Shown: positions 58,382 through 64,000 of the stretch, one piece after another
Position numbering within the stretch: the first letter of the stretch is position 1
Layout: each line of letters begins with the position of its first letter
Made by a program: the position numbers and the translations under genes
Assembly (NCBI RefSeq): GCF_022213065.1
Contig: NZ_JAKLJA010000017.1
Span: forward strand, 62,001 to 126,000
Direction: 5' to 3'
DNA: 64,000 nucleotides
Source: Paraburkholderia tagetis
GTDB lineage: Bacteria; Pseudomonadota; Gammaproteobacteria; Burkholderiales; Burkholderiaceae
The notes under the pieces: generated by a model
Told to the model about the DNA's origin: nothing
The model's input: only the letters and a program-made list of their open reading frames with translations
Databases searched by the model: none

Positions 58382-58642
58382 TGCTAGGAACAGGCGAGGA
58401 ACGGCCGCTGGCGCGCCGGTATGTGCACCTGACACAGGGACAAGAAAAAAGACGGCAATGGGGCAATCAGGGAGGAACCGGTTGAGGGCGTAAAGGTTCG
58501 GTGTTCGGTGTGGCGGGAGGAAGTTGAAGCACACACGCAGGGAGCGGCACGAAGCGCAGGGCGAGGACTGAAGTTCGCAGGCCGGGATTCGTGGTGCACA
58601 CGACGTCACGGGACGGCCAAACGCAAGATTGGGGGTAGGACG

Positions 58643-60055
58643 ATGGGACTCAGCAAGGTGTGCGGGACATGGCTGGCGGATGCGCGCCGGGCAAGCAGGC
58701 GTTTGCTGCAGCAGGCGGTCCGCCCGGAACGAGCGAATCAAGCGGACCGAGCGGAACGACTGGAACGACTGGAACGAGCGGAACGATCGCGTGAACGACC
58801 GGAACGACCGCGTGAACGAGCGCACGCGCCGTCGTGGCACGCGCGCGCGCTCGATTTTGTGCAGCCCGTGAGGCTGGCGAAGGGGCTGGTGTCCGCGGCA
58901 GCGGCTGCGGCGCTGGCCGGTTGCATGCTTTCGCCGGGCATGAGCTATAGCAGCATGGCGTCGGGTTCGGGCGGCGGGGCGCTGGCGACCACCGGTTCCA
59001 CCGTGCCGAGCGGCACGAACCTCGCGGCGAGCACGCTGGCGAAGGCGGGTGCGGACGGCGCGCCTGCGGGCTCGCTGATCGAAATCACGCGCGAGCTGGT
59101 CGAGACGGAGCGCGCCGCGCGGCCTACCGGCGTGCCCAAGGGCGTCCAGTCGCTGTTCGCCAAGGCCAAGCCGTATGAAGTCGGGCCGGGCGACATCCTG
59201 AGCATCGTGGTGTGGGATCACCCCGAGCTCAACATGCCGGGCTCGGTGGCCTCGGGCAACGGCGCCGATGCGTCCGGCGCCAACTCGGTCGCGCAGGGCT
59301 ATACCGTCGATACGAACGGCTTCATCCAGTATGCCTATATTGGTCCGCTCAAGGTCGCGGGGCTCACGGAGATGGGCGTGCGCGACGCGCTCGCGGAGAA
59401 GCTCGCGAAATACGTGCGCCAGCCCCAGGTCACGGTGCGCATCCAGACCTATCGCAGCAAACGCGTCTACCTCGACGGCGAAGTGAAGACGCCGGGCGTG
59501 CAGGTGCTCAACGACATGCCGATGACCCTCCCCGAGGCGGTCAACCGCGCGGGCGGCTTCACCGAGAAGTCGGACCGCTCGCGCGTGGCGGTCACGCGCG
59601 GCGACGAAACCGTGGTCGTGGACATGCCCGACATGATCCGCAAAGGCGTGAACCCGGACCGCATCGTCCTGCGCGACGGCGACCTCGTGCGCGTGTTCGC
59701 GCAGGCGGACAGCAAGGTCTTCGTGATCGGCGAAGTGCAGCGTCCCGGCGGCGTGATGTTCAACAACGGCCACATGTCGCTGAATCAGGCGCTGGGCGAC
59801 GCGGGCGGCATCAGCCAGACATCGGGCGACGCCTCCCAGGTGTACGTCGTGCGCGGGCGCGAGTCCTCCAAACCTCAGGTTTTCCATCTCGACGCCTCGT
59901 CGGCCGCCGCGATGGCCACGGCCGACGCATTCGAGCTCAAGCCCAACGATGTCGTCTTCGTCGATGCCTCCGCGCTCGTGAAGTGGAGCCGTGTCATCAA
60001 CATGATCCTGCCGGCCACCCAGGCGGCCGCAGCCGGCCGCGCCGTGGGCTACTAA
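58643..60055 (+). CDS. Outer-membrane polysaccharide export lipoprotein (Wza/BceE-like)
   Basis: About 470 residues from the ATG at 58643. Conserved export region: YEVGPGDILSIVVWDHPELN, YTVDTNGFIQYAYIGPLKVA, PQVTVRIQTYRSKRVYLDGE then VKTPGVQVLNDMPMTLPEAV, and SLNQALGDAGGISQTSGDAS. A lipoprotein signal VSAAAAAALAGC is followed by MLSPGM. It forms the outer-membrane channel for the polymer with Wzc. Odd: about 75 residues, many in an ER-rich repeat (ERLERLERAERSRERPERPR), precede the signal. A GTG at 58868 would start directly at the signal but has no visible ribosome site, while GGGGTAGGA precedes 58643. Confidence 0.88.
   Translation: MGLSKVCGTWLADARRASRRLLQQAVRPERANQADRAERLERLERAERSRERPERPRERAHAPSWHARALDFVQPVRLAKGLVSAAAAAALAGCMLSPGMSYSSMASGSGGGALATTGSTVPSGTNLAASTLAKAGADGAPAGSLIEITRELVETERAARPTGVPKGVQSLFAKAKPYEVGPGDILSIVVWDHPELNMPGSVASGNGADASGANSVAQGYTVDTNGFIQYAYIGPLKVAGLTEMGVRDALAEKLAKYVRQPQVTVRIQTYRSKRVYLDGEVKTPGVQVLNDMPMTLPEAVNRAGGFTEKSDRSRVAVTRGDETVVVDMPDMIRKGVNPDRIVLRDGDLVRVFAQADSKVFVIGEVQRPGGVMFNNGHMSLNQALGDAGGISQTSGDASQVYVVRGRESSKPQVFHLDASSAAAMATADAFELKPNDVVFVDASALVKWSRVINMILPATQAAAAGRAVGY
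58725..58822. repeat. Degenerate tandem repeat with GGAACGA core
   Basis: About nine copies of 9-12 bp (CGGAACGAGCG, TGGAACGACTGGAACGACT, GTGAACGACCGGAACGACC and so on) in the N-terminal extension of the Wza-like gene. Similar in sequence to the non-coding repeat at 28590-28628. Confidence 0.9.
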
Positions 60056-60120
60056 TCGCATAAGACATAGGGCACCGCCTCTGCCGGACATGGCTGCCGG
60101 CGCCCCAATGGAGAGAACAG

Positions 60121-62358
60121 ATGAACCAGCGTGACTACCTGCTCGAAGGGCCCCCTGAACAGGGGCTACCCGCGCCTCCCGAGGGCGGCCATATCAGCGG
60201 CGTGCTCGACACGCTCTACCAGAGCCGCAAGATGATCGCCATCGTCACCGCGCTGTTCGCGGTCGTCGGCGGCGCGTACGCACTGCTCGCGCAGCCCATC
60301 TATCAGGCCGACGTTCTCGTTCAGGTCGAGGAGAACCAGAATTCCGCCAAGAGCGCGCTGGCCGATCTGTCGTCGATGTTCGCGGTGAAGACCGCGGCCT
60401 CGGCCGAGATCGAGGTGCTGCGCTCGCGCATGATCGTTTCGCGCGCGGTGGACTCGACGCGGCTCTATCTCGACGTCACGCCGCGCTTTTTCCCGGTGGT
60501 CGGCCAGTGGGTCGCGCATCATCTGCACATGTCGGGATGGTCGGGCTGGGGCGGCTACGCGTGGGGCAACGAGGCCATCGACGTGGCGCGCTTCGACGTG
60601 CCCGACCGGCTTCATGGCGTGCGCTTCGTTCTCACCACGAAGCCCGACGGCGCCTACACGCTCAGCCACGACGGCGTGCAAATGGAGGGCAAGGTTGGCG
60701 AGCCGCTGCACGTGACAGTGCCGGGTGGCGCGATCGACCTGCTCGTCAATTCGATCGACGCGCACCCCGGCGTGACGTTCCAGATCGTCCGCAGCTCCGA
60801 ACTCACCGCGATTCAGGCCCTGCAAACCGGCCTGATGATCTCCGAGAAAGGTAAGGAATCCGACGTGATCGGCGTCGCGCTCGAAGGCGCGGATCCGGTC
60901 AAGACCGCCGCGATCCTGAACGCCATCGGCAACGAATATGTGCGGCAGAACGTGCAGCGCACGCAGGAGGAAGCCGAAAAGCAGATCGCCTTCCTCGACA
61001 AGCAACTGCCCGAACTGAAGGCGCAACTCGAAAAAGCGGAGAGCGAATTCAACGCGTTTCGTTCGGCGCACGGCGCGGTGGACCTGGGCGCCGAAGCCAC
61101 GGCGCTGTTGCAAAGCTCCGCGCTGGCGCAGTCGCGCATCGCCGACTTGCGCCAGCAGCGCGCGCAACTGCTCGCGCGCTTCACGTCGGACAACCCGGCC
61201 GTGATCGCCATCGACGGGCAGCTCGACGAGGCGCAGAAGTCGCTCGCCCTGCTCGCCACGCAAACGCGCGCGCTGCCGCCGCTCGAACAGGGCGTGCTGC
61301 GGTTGCAGCGCGAGGTGACGGTGGACACCAACATCTACACGAACCTGCTGAACAACAAGGAGCAACTGCGTCTGCTCAAGGCCGGCAAGGTCTCGAACGT
61401 GCGTCTGATCGACGGCGCCGCCGTACCCGAAAGCCCGGTGCGGCCCAAGCGCGCGTTCATCCTCGTGGCCGCGCTGCTCACGGGACTGTTCGTGAGCGTG
61501 GCGTTCGCCCTGCTCAAGCGCAAGCTCAACAGCGGCATTGCCGTGGTGGACGACATCGAAGTGGGCACGGGCCTCACGGTCTACGCGGCCGTGCCGCGCA
61601 GCCGCGTGCAGCATGTGCTCACGCGGCGCCTGCCGTCGAGCACGCCGGGCATGACCACGGTGCTCGCGCGCACGGCGTCGTTCGACGCGGCCGTCGAGAG
61701 CCTGCGCAGCTTCCGCAGCGCGCTCGAATTCGCGCTGGAGGAGGCGTCCAATCGCATCGTGCTGCTGGCCGGGCCTACGCCCGTGGTGGGCAAATCGTTC
61801 GTCTCGGTGAACCTCGCGGCGCTGCTCGGCTCGTCGGGCAAGCGCGTGCTGCTGGTGGACGCCGACTTGCGGCGCGGCTCGCTCAACCGGCATGTGGGCG
61901 TGCCGTCGAGCCCCGGCATCACCGACATCGTCGAGCAGGACGGCGGCTACGACCAGGTCGTGCATCAGCAGGTCATGCCGGGTGTCGATTTCGTCGCCAA
62001 CGGCGGCTACGTGACGAACGCGAGCGAGCTGCTCAAGAGCCGCAGCTTCCAGCGCTTCGCGCAGTGGGCGGACGGCATCTACGACGTCGTGCTGATCGAC
62101 GCGCCGCCGATCCTGCCGGTGGCCGACTCGGGCATCGTGGCCAATCTCGCGGGCACGGTGTTCCTGATCGCGCGCTACGGCGTGACGAGCGTCTCGGAGC
62201 TGCGCGAATCGGTGCGCCGCTTCGAGCAGATCGGCGTGCCGATTCGCGGCGTGATCTTCAACGACATGACCTCGCGGCCCGGCAAGTACGGCAGCGAATA
62301 CGCCGCCTACGGCTATGCGAGCTACACCGAGCCGCAAGGTGGCGTGACCGGGAGCTGA
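60121..62358 (+). CDS. Wzc/BceF-type polysaccharide co-polymerase and tyrosine autokinase
   Basis: 745 residues. N-terminal Wzz domain with helix (KMIAIVTALFAVVGGAYALL), periplasmic region with coiled coil (EEAEKQIAFLDKQLPELKAQ, LEKAESEFNAFRSAHGA), second helix (AFILVAALLTGLFVSVAFAL), then the cytosolic BY-kinase: Walker A VLLAGPTPVVGKSFVSVNLA, Walker A' VLLVDADLRRGSLNRHVG, Walker B YDVVLIDAPPILPVADSG. The C-terminal tyrosine cluster is KYGSEYAAYGYASYTEPQGG, the autophosphorylation tail. It controls chain length and export together with Wza. It starts 65 bp after the Wza-like gene. Normal length. Confidence 0.95.
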   Translation: MNQRDYLLEGPPEQGLPAPPEGGHISGVLDTLYQSRKMIAIVTALFAVVGGAYALLAQPIYQADVLVQVEENQNSAKSALADLSSMFAVKTAASAEIEVLRSRMIVSRAVDSTRLYLDVTPRFFPVVGQWVAHHLHMSGWSGWGGYAWGNEAIDVARFDVPDRLHGVRFVLTTKPDGAYTLSHDGVQMEGKVGEPLHVTVPGGAIDLLVNSIDAHPGVTFQIVRSSELTAIQALQTGLMISEKGKESDVIGVALEGADPVKTAAILNAIGNEYVRQNVQRTQEEAEKQIAFLDKQLPELKAQLEKAESEFNAFRSAHGAVDLGAEATALLQSSALAQSRIADLRQQRAQLLARFTSDNPAVIAIDGQLDEAQKSLALLATQTRALPPLEQGVLRLQREVTVDTNIYTNLLNNKEQLRLLKAGKVSNVRLIDGAAVPESPVRPKRAFILVAALLTGLFVSVAFALLKRKLNSGIAVVDDIEVGTGLTVYAAVPRSRVQHVLTRRLPSSTPGMTTVLARTASFDAAVESLRSFRSALEFALEEASNRIVLLAGPTPVVGKSFVSVNLAALLGSSGKRVLLVDADLRRGSLNRHVGVPSSPGITDIVEQDGGYDQVVHQQVMPGVDFVANGGYVTNASELLKSRSFQRFAQWADGIYDVVLIDAPPILPVADSGIVANLAGTVFLIARYGVTSVSELRESVRRFEQIGVPIRGVIFNDMTSRPGKYGSEYAAYGYASYTEPQGGVTGS

Positions 62359-62362
62359 CGCC

Positions 62363-63439
62363 ATGAAGGACATCACCGTTGTCATCGGCAACTACAACTA
62401 CGCACGCTTCCTGCGCGAAGCGATCGAGTCGGCGCTCGCGAACGTGCAGATGAATGCGCGGCCGGGCTCGGACGAATGCGTACGCGTGCTGGTGATCGAC
62501 GACGGCTCCACGGACGATTCGCGCACGATCATCGAAAGCTTCGGTGAGCGCGTGACGCCCGTTTTCAAGGAGAACCAGGGACAGTCTTCCGTCTACAACC
62601 TCGGCCTTGCGCTCGTGCAGACCGAGTACGTGCTGTTTCTCGACTCGGACGACATCCTCTACCCGGATGCCTGCGGCGAAGTGCTGCGCGCGTTCGGGTC
62701 GGGCAACTACGCCAAGGTGCAGTTCCGGCTCGACGTGATCAGCGAGGAGGGCGTGCGCACCGGCGTGCGCGTGCCGCACTCCACGCCGCCGAGCGACTGC
62801 GCCGCGCTGTTGCGGCGCGGCTGGCTCTATCCTTCGCCGCCGGCCTCGGGTAACGCCTACCGTGTGAGCGCGCTGCGTTCGGTCTTTCCCATCCCGATGT
62901 CGTGGCAGCACCGCAAGGCGGCTGACTTCTTCGCGATCTACGGCATTGCGCTCACGGGCGCGATCTGCGCGCTCGATAGCACGCTGGGCGGCTACCGCGT
63001 GCACCGCAAGGCCGAGGACAAGCGCGGCGACTCGATTGGTCAGGCGGGACTCTCGCTTGGCAACTGCGAGGACGTGAGTGAAGTGGAGCGTTCGTTCCCG
63101 TGGCGCTGGGAGACTTTGCGACACATGATCCGCACGCGCCTGGGCGAGGATCTGCCGGCGCATTTCATCGATTTTTCGTACGAGAAGAACCGGCTGTGCG
63201 TGCGGCTCTACGAAGCGTCGACCGTCGAGCGCTGGCGCTGGCTGATGTTCGAGTCGCGCCGCTATTTCGCCTCGCTCGTGGGCAACCCGTACTGGAGCGC
63301 GGGCAAGAAGGCGGGCGCGCTGGGCCTCACGCTGATGTGCCTGATTCCATCGCGTCAGATCAATCATTTCGCGCTTCGATACATCTCGAACCCCGCTGCG
63401 CGGTTTGCCATGCGCGGCTCAGTGGCCGCGCGCGGCTGA
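62363..63439 (+). CDS. Family 2 glycosyltransferase
   Basis: 358 residues, GT-A fold: ITVVIGNYNYARFLREAIES, VLVIDDGSTDDSRTIIESFG, EYVLFLDSDDILYPDACGEV with the DxD motif (DSDD). The C-terminal half includes SWQHRKAADFFAIYGIALTG (acceptor-side motif) and HRKAEDKRGDSIG. A sugar-adding enzyme of the EPS repeat unit, peripheral at the inner membrane. GGGAG lies upstream of the ATG at 62363, only 4 bp after the Wzc-like stop, so it is co-transcribed and probably coupled. Confidence 0.92.
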   Translation: MKDITVVIGNYNYARFLREAIESALANVQMNARPGSDECVRVLVIDDGSTDDSRTIIESFGERVTPVFKENQGQSSVYNLGLALVQTEYVLFLDSDDILYPDACGEVLRAFGSGNYAKVQFRLDVISEEGVRTGVRVPHSTPPSDCAALLRRGWLYPSPPASGNAYRVSALRSVFPIPMSWQHRKAADFFAIYGIALTGAICALDSTLGGYRVHRKAEDKRGDSIGQAGLSLGNCEDVSEVERSFPWRWETLRHMIRTRLGEDLPAHFIDFSYEKNRLCVRLYEASTVERWRWLMFESRRYFASLVGNPYWSAGKKAGALGLTLMCLIPSRQINHFALRYISNPAARFAMRGSVAARG

Positions 63440-63459
63440 AGATCGAACCTGTCCGGATC

Positions 63460-64000
63460 ATGCCGATGAACACTCCGCAAGCCCGCCCACTGGTGATCAA
63501 CGGCCGCTTTCTCGGCCGCCGCGCCACGGGCGTCGACCGCTTCGCCTTCGAGACCGTGCGCGCCATCGACGAGCTGATCGCGGCGGGCGACCCGATCGTG
63601 GCGGGCCTGCGCGCGCAGATCGTCGTGCCGGCCGCGCTTGCCGGGATGCCGAACCCGTTCTCGCACGTGCAACTGCGCGCGAGCGGCAAGGGCAACGGCC
63701 TGCGCTGGGAGCAATTCGCGCTGCCTCAGGCGGTGCGCGGCGGCCTGCTGCTGAACCTGTGCAATTCGGGGCCGCTCATGTATCGCAGCCAGGTGACCGT
63801 GCTGCACGACGCGGCGCCCGCGCGCGTGCCGGACAGCTACAGCCGCTCGTTCGTCGCCTGGTACCGGCTGATGGCGCCGAGCATCGGGCGCATCGCGCGC
63901 CGCGTGATCACCGTCTCCGAATTCTCGCGGCGCGAACTGTGCGAGGCGTATCGCATTCCGTTCGCGAAGATCGGCGTGGTCTACGAAAGCGGCGAGCACA
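63460..64000 (+). CDS. Family 4 glycosyltransferase, 5' part
   Basis: The first 180 residues of a GT-B transferase: RPLVINGRFLGRRATGVDRF, AFETVRAIDELIAAGDPIVA, RGGLLLNLCNSGPLMYRSQV, TVLHDAAPARVPDSYSRSFV, ARRVITVSEFSRRELCEAYR. The HDAAP and TVSEFSRREL motifs are typical of the N-terminal domain of GT4 mannosyl-like transferases. It continues past the window. The start is 20 bp after the GT2 stop; a second ATG at 63466 is possible. Confidence 0.9.
   Translation, partial: MPMNTPQARPLVINGRFLGRRATGVDRFAFETVRAIDELIAAGDPIVAGLRAQIVVPAALAGMPNPFSHVQLRASGKGNGLRWEQFALPQAVRGGLLLNLCNSGPLMYRSQVTVLHDAAPARVPDSYSRSFVAWYRLMAPSIGRIARRVITVSEFSRRELCEAYRIPFAKIGVVYESGEH

Noticed and set aside
57182..60091. 969-codon minus-strand frame opposite the priming transferase and wza
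   Set aside because: Antisense shadow of well-supported plus-strand genes; low-complexity His/Arg/Asp translation.
60166..62391. 741-codon minus-strand frame opposite wzc
   Set aside because: Antisense shadow of a clear BY-kinase gene.
1..64000. tRNA, rRNA, IS elements, phage attachment sites and replication origins
   Set aside because: None could be recognised by eye on either strand. No transposase-like protein or paired terminal repeats were seen.

Overview
The window is a high-GC, gene-dense stretch of bacterial chromosome. Its gene content points to the Burkholderiaceae, most likely Paraburkholderia or a close genus such as Caballeronia or Trinickia. Pointers are a DUF4148-like small exported protein, xdhABC, a RarD/DUF5594-like pair, an entericidin, and an exopolysaccharide locus of the Bce/Wza-Wzc type. 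I saw no rRNA or tRNA genes, IS elements or CRISPR arrays. Two genes look more AT-rich than their neighbours and may have been acquired: the PAAR-like gene at 14085-14624 and a toxin-like gene at 45472-47778.

Left part (1-16 kb): a cut-off MFS exporter, a DUF4148-like protein, a winged-helix/TPR regulator, a crotonase-family enzyme, a fertility-inhibition-like protein and a LysR regulator. Then comes an aspartate module of two tandem AspT-type antiporters followed by aspartate 4-decarboxylase, an electrogenic aspartate/alanine cycle that yields proton motive force. An orphan vgrG faces a convergent PAAR-like gene, followed by a YhhS-type MFS transporter.

Middle (16-34 kb): xdhA-xdhB-xdhC, where xdhC carries only its C-terminal domain; a LysR regulator; a DsbA-fold isomerase; a TAXI solute-binding protein; a BON protein; transporters. 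At 29-34 kb lies a sulfide/persulfide detoxification locus. It has a BigR/SqrR-like ArsR regulator with the two diagnostic cysteines, two YeeE/YedE membrane proteins, a DUF442-SQR fusion, a TauE/SafE protein, and a divergent persulfide dioxygenase. The divergent promoters overlap each other and an AT-rich dyad.

Right part (34-64 kb): a surface-polysaccharide region. It holds an acyltransferase, a WecA-like transferase, a GT2, a secreted glycosidase, a Wzx-type flippase, a two-domain alpha/beta hydrolase, then the priming transferase, Wza, Wzc and further glycosyltransferases running off the window. Embedded in it is a tightly overlapping operon ACP - acyl-CoA-dehydrogenase-like flavoenzyme - amino acid:[carrier protein] ligase - DUF1839 - GH2 glycosidase, with a methyltransferase and a flavin reductase reading the other way. 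This looks like a carrier-protein-bound amino acid pathway whose product is unknown, and it is the best candidate for an undescribed system here. Next to it is a 768-residue protein with a delta-endotoxin-like helical N-terminus.

A general property of the window is many short tandem repeats (mostly 8-14 bp units) in spacers, at stop codons and inside reading frames. Several have become in-frame low-complexity segments in exopolysaccharide proteins.
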